A stretch of DNA of 64,000 bases, taken from Sphingopyxis sp. H115. GTDB lineage: Bacteria > Pseudomonadota > Alphaproteobacteria > Sphingomonadales > Sphingomonadaceae. Numbering within the stretch: the stretch's first letter is position 1; each line of letters starts with the position of its first letter. Below, piece by piece: positions 27,961-35,956 of this stretch. The position numbers were made by a program, and so were the translations under genes. The stretch covers positions 204,409 to 268,408 of the forward strand of contig NZ_LNSA01000002.1 of NCBI RefSeq assembly GCF_001468465.1, read 5' to 3'. The notes under the pieces are model-generated. The model had not been told where the DNA came from, ran no database searches, and saw only the letters and a list, made by a program, of their open reading frames with translations.

Positions 27961-28218
27961 ATGGCCCTGAAGTTCGAACTCGTCACTCCCGCCCGCCTCG
28001 AGCGGACCGCCGACGTCCATATGGTCACCGTGCCAGGGACCGAGGGCGATTTCTCGGTGCTCGAAGGCCATGCGCCGTTCATGGCGACGCTCCGCAACGG
28101 ACCGCTGACCATTTACACGACCGCAGGTGCCGAACCCGAAGTGATCGAAGTCGAAGGCGGCTTTGCCGAGGTTAACGAAGCGGGCCTGACCGTGCTGGCG
28201 GAACATATCGCAAACTGA
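27961..28218 (+). CDS. atpC: ATP synthase F1 epsilon subunit (short form)
   Basis: This 85-residue epsilon subunit begins [20 protein letters not shown] and contains the beta-sandwich domain ([22 protein letters not shown] and [17 protein letters not shown]). The C-terminal helical hairpin that inhibits ATP hydrolysis in E. coli (about 45 residues) is absent; short epsilon subunits are common in alphaproteobacteria. GGGGTCAGAGGAC precedes the ATG. It ends the operon and is followed by a clear terminator. Confidence 0.95.
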   Translation: MALKFELVTPARLERTADVHMVTVPGTEGDFSVLEGHAPFMATLRNGPLTIYTTAGAEPEVIEVEGGFAEVNEAGLTVLAEHIAN

Positions 28219-28244
28219 TTGCTGCCGCGCGTTCGCGCCGGATC

Positions 28245-28280
28245 AAAAAGCCCGCATCCCCTTTGGATGCGGGCTTTTTT
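28245..28280 (+). terminator. Rho-independent terminator of the atp operon
   Basis: AAAAAGCCCGCATCC pairs with GGATGCGGGCTTTTTT around a short four- to six-base loop, giving a GC-rich stem followed by six T residues. It lies 27 bases after the atpC stop. The A-rich left side also makes it usable from the other direction. Confidence 0.93.
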
Positions 28281-28411
28281 GTGCCCGCTTCACAATCGCC
28301 CCCGCGCATTAGGAGAATGTCAAAGTTTCCGGCTTATTCACCCTTTTAGATGGGAGTTCGTCAGCCACGGCTGTGACACTTCCGACAGGACAGGAAAGCA
28401 GGACAAAGCGA

Positions 28412-29908
28412 ATGAGTGCATTCGGACGCCGACCCGGAACCGCTGGTCGCCCCGCCTTTGGCGTGGCGAAGCCGATGCAGGGTGGCCCCGGCGTGCCAGG
28501 CGGCGCGCAATTCCCTGCCATCGACACCCCGCCGCCCGTCGACATCCCGCAGATGCCGTCGAACCTGTCGCCCGAAGAAGAAGCGATGGAGCGGCTGAAC
28601 CAGCGATCGACGGCCGAGGCGATGGAGCCCGAAAAGGCGCAAGGTTTTGAAGCCAGCGTCCACAAGATCAAGGAACAAGTGCTGCCGCGCCTGCTCGAAC
28701 GCGTCGATCCCGAGGCCGCAGCGACGCTGAGCAAGGACGAGCTGACCGAGGAATTCCGCCCGATTATCCTCGAAGTGCTCGCCGAGCTGCGCATCACGCT
28801 CAACCGCCGCGAACAGTTCGCGCTCGAAAAGGTGCTCGTCGACGAATTGCTTGGCTTCGGTCCGCTCGAAGAATTGCTGTCCGATCCCGACATCAGCGAC
28901 ATCATGGTCAACGGCCCGTACCAGACCTATATCGAAAAAAAGGGCCAACTGGTCATCGCGCCGATCCAGTTCCGCGACGAACAGCATCTGTTCCAGATCG
29001 CCCAGCGCATCTGCAACATGGTCGGTCGCCGCGTCGACCAGACCACGCCGCTCGCCGACGCCCGCCTCAAGGACGGCAGCCGCGTCAACGTAATCGTGCC
29101 GCCGCTCTCGCTTCGCGGCACCGCAATCTCGATTCGTAAATTCTCCGCGAAGCCGATCACGCTCGACATGCTCTGCCAGTGGGGCGCGATGAGCCAGAAG
29201 ATGTGTACCGCATTGAAGATCGCGGGCGCCAGCCGCTTCAACATCGTCATCTCGGGCGGTACGGGGTCGGGCAAGACGACGATGCTCAACGCGCTGTCGA
29301 AGATGATCGACCCCGGCGAACGGGTTTTGACCATCGAGGACGCCGCCGAACTTCGCCTGCAACAGCCGCACTGGCTGCCGCTCGAAACGCGCCCCGCGAA
29401 CCTCGAGGGCAATGGCGCGATCCACATGGGCGACCTCGTCAAGAACGCGCTGCGCATGCGCCCCGACCGCATCATCATGGGCGAGGTTCGCGGCGCCGAA
29501 TGTTTCGACCTTCTCGCCGCGATGAACACGGGTCACGACGGATCGATGTGTACGCTGCACAGCAACAGCCCGCGCGAATGCCTCGGCCGCATGGAAAACA
29601 TGGTTCTCATGGGTGACATCAAGATCCCGAAGGAAGCGATCTCGAAGCAGATCGCCGACTCGGTCGATCTGATCGTCCAGATCAAGCGCCTGCGCGACGG
29701 TTCGCGCCGCGTCACCAACGTCACCGAGGTGATCGGCATGGAAGGCGACGTCATCGTCACGCAGGAATTGTTCAAGTTCGAATATCTGGACGAGGACAAG
29801 GACGGCAAGATCGTCGGCGAATATCGTGCGATGGGCCTGCGCCCCTATACGCTCGAAAAGGCGCGCCAATACGGCTTCGACCAGCCCTATCTCGAAGCCT
29901 GCCTGTAA
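28412..29908 (+). CDS. cpaF: CpaF/TadA family secretion ATPase (Tad pilus type)
   Basis: This 498-residue hexameric ATPase would power Tad/Flp pilus assembly at the inner membrane. A Gly/Pro-rich N-terminal 60 residues precedes the helical bundle and ATPase core: ISGGTGSGKTTMLNALSKM (Walker A), TIEDAAELRLQQPHW, the RPDRIIMGEVRGAECFD Walker B and His-box TGHDGSMCTLHSN. All catalytic motifs are intact. No other tad/cpa gene (pilin, CpaB, CpaE, TadB/C) appears in this window. The rest of the pilus locus must be elsewhere, or this ATPase serves another system. I chose the ATG at 28412, as the upstream extension to 28373 lacks family similarity. Confidence 0.93.
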   Translation: MSAFGRRPGTAGRPAFGVAKPMQGGPGVPGGAQFPAIDTPPPVDIPQMPSNLSPEEEAMERLNQRSTAEAMEPEKAQGFEASVHKIKEQVLPRLLERVDPEAAATLSKDELTEEFRPIILEVLAELRITLNRREQFALEKVLVDELLGFGPLEELLSDPDISDIMVNGPYQTYIEKKGQLVIAPIQFRDEQHLFQIAQRICNMVGRRVDQTTPLADARLKDGSRVNVIVPPLSLRGTAISIRKFSAKPITLDMLCQWGAMSQKMCTALKIAGASRFNIVISGGTGSGKTTMLNALSKMIDPGERVLTIEDAAELRLQQPHWLPLETRPANLEGNGAIHMGDLVKNALRMRPDRIIMGEVRGAECFDLLAAMNTGHDGSMCTLHSNSPRECLGRMENMVLMGDIKIPKEAISKQIADSVDLIVQIKRLRDGSRRVTNVTEVIGMEGDVIVTQELFKFEYLDEDKDGKIVGEYRAMGLRPYTLEKARQYGFDQPYLEACL

Positions 29909-29911
29909 GGT

Positions 29912-30100
29912 TTAGCGTCCGGCCAGCCAGAACGCCGTCGCGAATAGCGCCGCTCCCGCTGCCGCCAGCGCGATTCCGCGCCACGGCATGAAGCCGACGT
30001 CGTCGACATCGCGGCGGTTGTTGCGGCGCCAGTTGGCGATCTCGGCAACGCCGAATAGCACTGCGGCCGCAATCGCCACCGACAGCATCGACACTTGCAT
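29912..30100 (-). CDS. Small two-helix membrane protein
   Basis: This 62-residue protein has two hydrophobic helices (VSMLSVAIAAAVLFGVAEIA and IALAAAGAALFATAFWLAG) separated by a charged loop (NWRRNNRRDVDDV). AAGGGA lies nine bases before the ATG at 30100; longer in-frame extensions lack any signal. It converges with cpaF, four bases from its stop, and diverges from the exported methyltransferase gene. Family and function are unknown. Confidence 0.6.
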   Translation of the reverse strand: MQVSMLSVAIAAAVLFGVAEIANWRRNNRRDVDDVGFMPWRGIALAAAGAALFATAFWLAGR

Positions 30101-30178
30101 TGCCGCGCATCCCTTCGCAAACAGAGGCTTCCCCAAGTCTCCGCAAGGAGACGATCCCCTTGGAGAGAGGTGCCCCAT

Positions 30179-31012
30179 ATGCGTCCGCTATTGATAGTTG
30201 CAAGTGCCGCCATCGCGATCGCCGCCCCCGCCGTCGCGATGCAACACGACGGCCATGCTGGCCACGCCGCTGCGCCGAAGGCGGGCGACGCGATCGCCGC
30301 TGCGGTCGCTGCGCCGACCCGTACCCCCGCCAACCTGGCGCGAGACCCGTATCGGCATCCGGCCGAAACGCTCGCCTTCTTCGGCGTGAAGCCTGGCGAC
30401 ACGGTGGTCGAGCTGTGGCCCGGCGGCGGCTGGTACACCGAAATTCTCGCCCCGCTGGCGAAATCCGGCGGCGGCGCCCTCTATGTCGCTGCGCCGTGGG
30501 AGCGCGGACTTAACCGGATCAAGGAAAAACAGGCGGCCGATATGGGTACCTATGGCGCGCTGAAGCTCGCCGAGTTCCCGGCCACGGGCGCCAATCCCAA
30601 GGTTCCCGATGGCAGCGCCGACGTCGTGCTGACCTTCCGCAACGTCCACAACTGGCGCTTCGACGGCGCCGACAACACCGCGAACGCGTTCAAGCAGATT
30701 TTCGCGATGCTCAAACCCGGCGGCACGCTCGGCGTCGTCGAGCATCGGCTGAATGAAGGCGACGAGGCCGCGAAGGAAGAAAAATCGGGCTATATGAAGG
30801 AAAGCTCGATCATCGCCTTTGCCGAGGCCGCGGGTTTTAAGCTCGCGGGCAAGAGCGAGATCAACGCCAATCCCAAGGATACGAAGGACTATGAAAAGGG
30901 CGTCTGGACGTTGCCGCCCGTACTGCGCGAAGGCGAAACCGACCGCGCCAAATATATCGCGATCGGCGAATCGGACCGCATGACGCTGAAATTTGTGAAG
31001 CCCGCGAGCTGA
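30179..31012 (+). CDS. Exported class I SAM-methyltransferase-like protein
   Basis: This 277-residue protein of the predicted-methyltransferase (COG4798-like) type has a signal peptide (LIVASAAIAIAAPAVAMQ) and a His-rich stretch (HDGHAGHAA). The Rossmann methyltransferase core follows, with VKPGDTVVELWPGGGWYTEIL as the SAM-binding glycine motif, SADVVLTFRNVHNW, and FAMLKPGGTLGVVEH. The combination of a SAM fold with export is odd, because SAM is cytoplasmic. It may be a non-enzymatic binder or an atypical lipid-facing enzyme. GAGAGG precedes the ATG. Its TGA stop overlaps the likely CTG start of aat. Confidence 0.85.
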   Translation: MRPLLIVASAAIAIAAPAVAMQHDGHAGHAAAPKAGDAIAAAVAAPTRTPANLARDPYRHPAETLAFFGVKPGDTVVELWPGGGWYTEILAPLAKSGGGALYVAAPWERGLNRIKEKQAADMGTYGALKLAEFPATGANPKVPDGSADVVLTFRNVHNWRFDGADNTANAFKQIFAMLKPGGTLGVVEHRLNEGDEAAKEEKSGYMKESSIIAFAEAAGFKLAGKSEINANPKDTKDYEKGVWTLPPVLREGETDRAKYIAIGESDRMTLKFVKPAS

Positions 31013-31794
31013 AACACTTTGAGTCCATCGACCCGGCGCTGCTGCTGAGCGCTTATGCGCAGGGCATTTTCCCGATGGCCGACGGGGCGGACGACCCGTC
31101 GGTCCATTGGGTCGAGCCGCGGCTGCGCGCGATCTTGCCGCTCGACGGCTTCCATCTGTCGCACAGCCTGAAAAAGGTAATCGTCTCCGACCGGTTCCGC
31201 GTCACCACCGACACCGCCTTTGCCGACATGGTCGCGCTCTGCGCCGCGCCCGCGACCGACCGGCCGACGACGTGGATCAATCCCGTAATCAAGGCGAGTT
31301 ACGACCGCCTGTTCCAGATCGGCCACGCGCACAGCGTCGAGTGCTGGCTCGATGGCGAATTGGCGGGCGGCCTCTACGGCGTCACGCTCGGGCGGGCGTT
31401 TTTCGGCGAATCGATGGTCAGCCGTGCGCGCGACGCGTCGAAGGTCGCGCTAGCCCATCTCGTCGCGCGACTGATCGCCGGCGGCTGGAAACTGCTCGAC
31501 TGTCAATTCATCACCCCGCACCTCGCCAGCCTGGGCGCGATCGAGATCCGCCAGGCCGATTATCTCGCGCGGCTCTATTCGGTGTTGGCGGGAGGCGACG
31601 GCGCCGCCTTGGGTGCCGGGGCTGGAACAACCGGCGGAGCGGCGGGCGGCGTCGCCGTGCCTTCGCCGCCGTTCGTCGCGGGCGACTGGGGCGCGCTCGA
31701 CGCCTTGGGCGCCGCACCCGATTTAGGCACCGACCGCGCGACGGGCTCGCCGCCCGGATATGTCATCGCGCAGCTTTTGACGAAAACGTCGTAG
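31009..31794 (+). CDS. aat: Leucyl/phenylalanyl-tRNA--protein transferase, probable CTG start
   Basis: Aat adds Leu or Phe to N-terminal Lys/Arg, marking proteins for ClpAP by the N-end rule. The core is clear: PALLLSAYAQGIFPMADG, VHWVEPRLRAILPLDGFH, then GLYGVTLGRAFFGESMVSR and LLDCQFITPHLASLGAIEI. The only ATG (31075) falls after the conserved N-terminal LLLSAYAQGIFPM, and no ATG, GTG or TTG exists in frame back to a stop near 30890. CTG at 31009 forms a CTGA overlap with the upstream stop and gives 261 residues; ATT or ATC are alternatives. The last 66 residues overlap the convergent DUF2155 gene by 220 bases. Confidence 0.85.
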   Translation: MKHFESIDPALLLSAYAQGIFPMADGADDPSVHWVEPRLRAILPLDGFHLSHSLKKVIVSDRFRVTTDTAFADMVALCAAPATDRPTTWINPVIKASYDRLFQIGHAHSVECWLDGELAGGLYGVTLGRAFFGESMVSRARDASKVALAHLVARLIAGGWKLLDCQFITPHLASLGAIEIRQADYLARLYSVLAGGDGAALGAGAGTTGGAAGGVAVPSPPFVAGDWGALDALGAAPDLGTDRATGSPPGYVIAQLLTKTS

Positions 31795-32234
31795 ATCGGG
31801 TGCTCGATCACGTTGCGGTCGGGCCGCTCGCGGAAAATCCAGCCCGAAAAGACGCGATACCATTTGTCGTCGCGCTGGTCCTGCACCGTCAGTTGGACAA
31901 AGGCCCCGGTTTCGGGCGGGTCTTCCCATGGCGCGGTCTGTTCGCACGCGCGCAGCCGGACGATGGCGCGGCCGACGCGCGCCGAATCGCCGGGCTTCAT
32001 CTCGAGTTCGCGGACAAGGCCGTTGCGCTTGTTGAGCAGGCCGACGACGGCGACGCGCTCGGCCATCGGCGTCGCGCCCTCGATCCCGCCGACTTCCTGC
32101 GGCACGCGTTCGGATTTGGCGACCTGCGGCGCCTTGTCGCTGCCGCCGCTTTTGGTCGGCGTCTGGTCGCACGCCGTCAGCGCGGTCGTCGCGACCAGCG
32201 CCATGAACGCGATACGGAGGGGACGCGGCCTCAA
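31575..32234 (-). CDS. DUF2155 lipoprotein
   Basis: This 219-residue predicted outer-envelope lipoprotein has a positively charged n-region (RPRPLR), a hydrophobic core and lipobox TALTAC. The DUF2155 core contains RLRACEQTAPWEDPPETGAF and VFSGWIFRERPDRNVIEHP followed by IYDVFVKSC, with paired cysteines. The tail is Pro/Ala-rich and lies entirely antisense to the 3' end of aat. A TTG start at 32234 gives the full signal peptide; the ATG at 32204 would remove the charged n-region, and the longer ATG at 32270 would run into the NDUFA12-like gene. Function is unknown. In alphaproteobacteria DUF2155 genes commonly neighbour aat and NDUFA12-like genes, as here. Confidence 0.88.
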   Translation of the reverse strand: MRPRPLRIAFMALVATTALTACDQTPTKSGGSDKAPQVAKSERVPQEVGGIEGATPMAERVAVVGLLNKRNGLVRELEMKPGDSARVGRAIVRLRACEQTAPWEDPPETGAFVQLTVQDQRDDKWYRVFSGWIFRERPDRNVIEHPIYDVFVKSCAMTYPGGEPVARSVPKSGAAPKASSAPQSPATNGGEGTATPPAAPPVVPAPAPKAAPSPPANTE

Positions 32235-32241
32235 CTCAGGC

Positions 32242-32628
32242 TCAGTCGGCGCCGGGCCGCCAGGCCTCATAGTCGCCGGTCGCCGCGGCCCGGTGACCGC
32301 CGCGTTCGAGCGCGCCCGCAGGGCGATAGGCGCCCGCGCTGCCCGTCAGGTTCGCGCTCGGTTCCTTCTCCCACGCGCGCGGTGCGGGCAGGACGTCGGC
32401 TGGCAATTCGTCGAATGTGCCGTGCAGCCAACCGTGCCATTCGGGCGGGACGCGGCTCGCATCGTTCGATCCATTATAGATCACCCAGCGGCGGCCGCCC
32501 TTTTTTGCGCGGAAATAGCGGTTGCCGAGGCTGTCCTCCCCGACCTTCTCGCCCGTACTCCAGCTGTTCAGCAGCGTGCCGACGGTTGCGCCGTCCCACC
32601 AAGTGAAAATCTTGCCCAAGATGCTCAT
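32242..32628 (-). CDS. NADH:ubiquinone oxidoreductase 17.2 kDa subunit (NDUFA12-like)
   Basis: This 128-residue homologue of the mitochondrial Complex I accessory subunit NDUFA12 is found in alphaproteobacterial Complex I. It shows SILGKIFTWWDGATVGTLLNSW, GNRYFRAKKGGRRWVIYNG and ASRVPPEWHGWLHGTFD, all family landmarks. It peripherally stabilises Complex I at the inner membrane. The rest of the nuo genes are not in this window. It lies seven bases upstream of the DUF2155 start, so the two are probably co-transcribed. Confidence 0.95.
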   Translation of the reverse strand: MSILGKIFTWWDGATVGTLLNSWSTGEKVGEDSLGNRYFRAKKGGRRWVIYNGSNDASRVPPEWHGWLHGTFDELPADVLPAPRAWEKEPSANLTGSAGAYRPAGALERGGHRAAATGDYEAWRPGAD

Positions 32629-32688
32629 GGCGTGGCGTTTACAGGCAAGCGCGCGCGGTCCGCAAGCGTCAAACCGCGCGGCGCACCG

Positions 32689-33153
32689 CTATTTCGTATC
32701 TTTCCACGTCACCTTGGCACTCTCGTCGATACCGAGCCGGGCCGCGGTGCCGCCCGCGAGTTCGAGAACCGCGCTCACCTCGCCCCCGCTGACCACCGGT
32801 TCGAGCGATTCGGGTATGGTATTTTCGGCGATACGGTCGATGCTGCCGTCGGCGCGAATGAAGATCATATCGAGCGGAATCAGCGTGTTCTTCATCCAGA
32901 AGCTGCCGATCTGCGGCTTCTCGAAGGGAAAGATCATCCCGCCGCGCTCGGGCAGGCCGGTACGGAACATCAAACCGCGATCCTGCTCGGCGGCGGTACG
33001 CGCGACCTCGACGTCGAACCGATGCGCCTTGCCCGCCATTTCGATCGTCAGCGGGATCGTCGCCGCCGTTTCGGCCTGCGCGACAGGATCGCTGCTGCAT
33101 GCCGCCATCGGCAGCGCGAGCGACAGGGCAAGGGCGGTCAACATGAAGCGCAT
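32689..33153 (-). CDS. DUF192 family lipoprotein
   Basis: This 154-residue protein has a lipoprotein signal (LALPMAACSSD) and a DUF192 domain with EQDRGLMFRTGLPERGGMIF and SFWMKNTLIPLDMIFI, which are the family signatures. The ATG at 33153 has AAGGA seven bases upstream; a TTG at 33159 is in frame but less likely. The structure of the family is known but its function is not. It is placed between recX and the NDUFA12-like gene on the same strand, 60 bases from the latter. Confidence 0.92.
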   Translation of the reverse strand: MRFMLTALALSLALPMAACSSDPVAQAETAATIPLTIEMAGKAHRFDVEVARTAAEQDRGLMFRTGLPERGGMIFPFEKPQIGSFWMKNTLIPLDMIFIRADGSIDRIAENTIPESLEPVVSGGEVSAVLELAGGTAARLGIDESAKVTWKDTK

Positions 33154-33189
33154 CTGCAAATCCTTATCCCGGCATCGGCTGGTCGTGCC

Positions 33190-33762
33190 CTAATCGAGGC
33201 CCGCCGCATCGTCCAGCGCCGCCAGCGCGGCGTCGTCCCCCGGCGGGACGGCAAGGATGCGGCGCGCGATCGTGATGCCGTGCCCCGCGCGCAAAAAAGC
33301 GGCGATTTGCCGTTCGCGCAGTCTCGGATCGTCGATCGCGCGGGCGGCAAAGGGCCCGAACCGCCGCCGCCGCGCAAAATCAATCGCCGCCGACGCGGCG
33401 ACACCTGCGGCCGCTTCGATAGCCTCGCTGCTGTCCTGCTCGGCGATCCCGTCGGCATATAGCTGCGCCTTGACCCGCCGCACCCCGAGCCCGCGCCGCG
33501 TCATCGCCCCCGCGCGCATCGTTGCATATTGGCGATCGTCGAGATAGCGGAGCCGTTCCATCCGGTCGGCGATCGCTTCGCACGCCGTCATGGCGTCAAC
33601 ATCATCTATCCATTCGGATTCGCGGACTTTTCTGGAAAGATAACGCGTCAGCTTCGCCCGGCTCGTCGCGAATCGCGCCACATAGGCGAGCGCCAGCTCG
33701 TCGAGTTTTGCCGCGCCGAGGGGTCTTCTGGAACGGTCGGATGGAGCACGATGCTTGGGCAT
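33190..33762 (-). CDS. recX: RecX family regulator of RecA
   Basis: This 190-residue helical protein resembles RecX: LDELALAYVARFATSRAKLTRYLSRKV near the start, then YLDDRQYATMRAGAMTRRGLGVRRVKAQLY in the middle and a C-terminal repeat of three-helix units. RecX caps RecA filaments and limits recombination. Canonical RecX genes often follow recA, but none is here, so this is a detached copy, as in many alphaproteobacteria. I start at MPKHRAPSD (33762). The longer frame to 33882 would extend into the promoter region of the divergent acyl-AMP ligase gene. Confidence 0.85.
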   Translation of the reverse strand: MPKHRAPSDRSRRPLGAAKLDELALAYVARFATSRAKLTRYLSRKVRESEWIDDVDAMTACEAIADRMERLRYLDDRQYATMRAGAMTRRGLGVRRVKAQLYADGIAEQDSSEAIEAAAGVAASAAIDFARRRRFGPFAARAIDDPRLRERQIAAFLRAGHGITIARRILAVPPGDDAALAALDDAAGLD

Positions 33763-33880
33763 GTGCCATGTTTGTGCCACAGTCGGGCCCGATTGAGAAC
33801 GATCAACACCGCCATATCGGGGCATCAAAGCCCGGAAATGGGCGATTTGTTCAAATAATATAAGGTTCGCGCACGCTGAC

Positions 33881-35695
33881 ATGGCTCAAAAAGATGACAT
33901 GCTTGTTGCCGCGCGGCCCCTATCGCGGGATGTCGCAGCCCCTATGACCGATATCGAAACTGTTTCGGCCGACGCGCTCGTGCCGACGCCGACCGAATGC
34001 GCGCAGCCGCGCCGCTTTTCCGACTTCGCCACCGTGGGCGAGGCGCTCGACTATGCCGCCGCGGGTTCGCGGGGACTCAATTTCCACGACCCACGTGGCA
34101 AGCTTGTGCGCCCCTATCCCTATCGCGAGCTCAAGGCCGACGCGCTGGCGGCCGCTTACCGCCTGATCGCGGCGGGCGTGCAGCCGAACGACCGCATCGC
34201 GCTGATCGCCGAAACCGGGCCCGAATTCGCCGCGCTCTTCTTCGGCACTATCTATGCCGGCGCCTGGCCGGTGCCGCTGCCGCTGCCTACCAGTTTCGGC
34301 GGCCGCGATTCCTATGTCGGCCAGCTCGTCGTCCAGCTGACCAGCTGCGACCCCAAGATGCTGTTCTTCCCGCCCGAAATCGCCGCGATGGCAGTCGAAG
34401 CGGCCGAGCAGCGCGGCGTCGCGCCGATCGACTGGAGCGCCTTTGCCGAACGCCCCGCCCCCGTCGCTGGCCTGCCCGAACAAAAGACCGACGAGACCTG
34501 CTACCTCCAGTACAGTAGCGGCTCGACGCGCTTTCCGCACGGCGTCGCAGTGACGCATGGCGCCTTGCTCAACAATCTCTCGGCGCATTCGCACGGCATG
34601 GAGCTTCAGGACAGCGACCGCTGCATCAGCTGGTTGCCCTGGTATCACGACATGGGCCTTGTCGGCTGCCTGCTTTCGCCCGTCGCGAACCAGGTGTCGG
34701 TCGATTATCTCAAGACCGAGGATTTCGCCCGCCGCCCACTCGCCTGGCTCGACCTGATCAGCCGCAACAGCGGCACGACGCTCAGCTATTCGCCGACCTT
34801 CGGCTACGACATTTGCGCGCGCCGCATCTCGAGCCAGAGCCATGTCGCCGACCGTTTCGACCTGTCGCGCTGGCGCGTCGCGGGCAATGGCGCCGACATG
34901 ATCCGCCCCGACGTGATGCAGAGCTTCGTCGATGCCTTTGCCGACGCGGGCTTCAAGGCGAGCGCCTTCCTGCCGAGCTATGGCCTTGCCGAAGCGACGC
35001 TCGCGGTCAGCATCATGCCGCCGGGCGAAGGCATCGTCGTCGAACTGGTCGAGGAAACCGAATTGTCGGGCGCCGCGAACGACAGCGGCCGTCCGACCCG
35101 CTACCGTGCGATCGTCAACTGCGGCAAAGCGGTCAAGGACATGACCATCGAGGTCCGCGACGAAGCGGGCAATCCCCTGCCCGACCAGACCGTCGGCAAA
35201 GTGTGGTGCACCGGCCCGTCGCTGATGACCGGCTATTACCGCGACCCCGAATCGACCGCCGCCTGCATGGCGGACGGTTGGCTCGATACGGGCGATATGG
35301 GTTATATGTCAGACGGTTACATCTATATCGTCGGCCGTGCCAAGGACATGATCATCATCAACGGCAAAAATCACTGGCCGCAGGACATTGAATGGGCGGT
35401 CGAACAATTGCCCGGTTTCAAGTCGGGCGACATCGCGGCGTTTGCGATCACTACCCCGGGCGGCGAGGAAACCCCCGCCGTGCTCGTCCAGTGCCGCACC
35501 AGCGACGAAACCGAACGCCTCGCGCTGCGCGAGACGATCCGCGACCGCGTGCGTGCGATCACCGGCATGAACTGCCTGATCGAACTGATCCCGCCACGCA
35601 CGCTGCCGCGCACCAGCTCGGGCAAATTGAGCCGGTCAAAGGCGCGCGCGCAATATCTGGCCGGAGAAATCCAGCCTTTCGCGATGGCGGCGTAA
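33881..35695 (+). CDS. Fatty-acyl-AMP ligase (FAAL)
   Basis: This 604-residue adenylate-forming enzyme is of the FAAL group, which activates fatty acids as acyl-AMP for transfer to acyl carrier proteins. It carries the P-loop motif YLQYSSGSTRFPHGVAVTH, the FAAL-like WLPWYHDMGLVG, YSPTFGYDICARR, the Asp in GWLDTGDMGYM, and the ligase hinge RAKDMIIINGKNHWPQDIE. FAALs usually serve polyketide or lipopeptide synthases, but no ACP or PKS gene is in this window. Several starts are possible (33881, 33899, 33944) and none has a good Shine-Dalgarno. It diverges from recX. Confidence 0.92.
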   Translation: MAQKDDMLVAARPLSRDVAAPMTDIETVSADALVPTPTECAQPRRFSDFATVGEALDYAAAGSRGLNFHDPRGKLVRPYPYRELKADALAAAYRLIAAGVQPNDRIALIAETGPEFAALFFGTIYAGAWPVPLPLPTSFGGRDSYVGQLVVQLTSCDPKMLFFPPEIAAMAVEAAEQRGVAPIDWSAFAERPAPVAGLPEQKTDETCYLQYSSGSTRFPHGVAVTHGALLNNLSAHSHGMELQDSDRCISWLPWYHDMGLVGCLLSPVANQVSVDYLKTEDFARRPLAWLDLISRNSGTTLSYSPTFGYDICARRISSQSHVADRFDLSRWRVAGNGADMIRPDVMQSFVDAFADAGFKASAFLPSYGLAEATLAVSIMPPGEGIVVELVEETELSGAANDSGRPTRYRAIVNCGKAVKDMTIEVRDEAGNPLPDQTVGKVWCTGPSLMTGYYRDPESTAACMADGWLDTGDMGYMSDGYIYIVGRAKDMIIINGKNHWPQDIEWAVEQLPGFKSGDIAAFAITTPGGEETPAVLVQCRTSDETERLALRETIRDRVRAITGMNCLIELIPPRTLPRTSSGKLSRSKARAQYLAGEIQPFAMAA

Positions 35696-35710
35696 GGGCC
35701 GGGCGCGGCC

Positions 35711-35733
35711 GGTTTCGACCGTTAGTTGCCATT
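35711..35733 (+). repeat. Short dispersed repeat copy 2, GGTTTCGACCG type
   Basis: This 23-base stretch matches 20 of 23 bases at 8122-8144, starting with the common GGTTTCGACCG. It lies 15 bases after the acyl-AMP ligase stop and just before the large inverted repeat. Confidence 0.45.
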
Positions 35734-35743
35734 TCCTTTCTTC

Positions 35744-35813
35744 GTCATTCCCGCGAAAGCGGGAACCTAGCGAACTAGCGTAGCCACTGGGTTCCCGCTT
35801 TCGCGGGAATGAC
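35744..35813. repeat. REP-like palindromic element with perfect 24-bp inverted arms
   Basis: The left arm at 35744-35767 (beginning GTCATTCCCGCGAAAG) is perfectly complementary to the right arm at 35790-35813, separated by 22 bases. This type of palindrome, translating as FPRKREP and SRFRGND in shadow frames, is a familiar dispersed intergenic repeat in proteobacteria including sphingomonads. Besides being mobile sequence remnants, such elements may terminate transcription or stabilise mRNA. The rest of 35696-35956 holds no gene. Confidence 0.85.
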
Positions 35814-35956
35814 AAGGGTTGGGAGGAACGTCGGCTCACCACCCCCAAAACCGCCATTACACCCGACCCCGATATTGTCCCCGGTCGGGACAGAAATTCG
35901 CCCCGGAACAGTCCGCTAGTTACCTTCGGGTAATACCCGCGCGCTAAACGGAGCGG

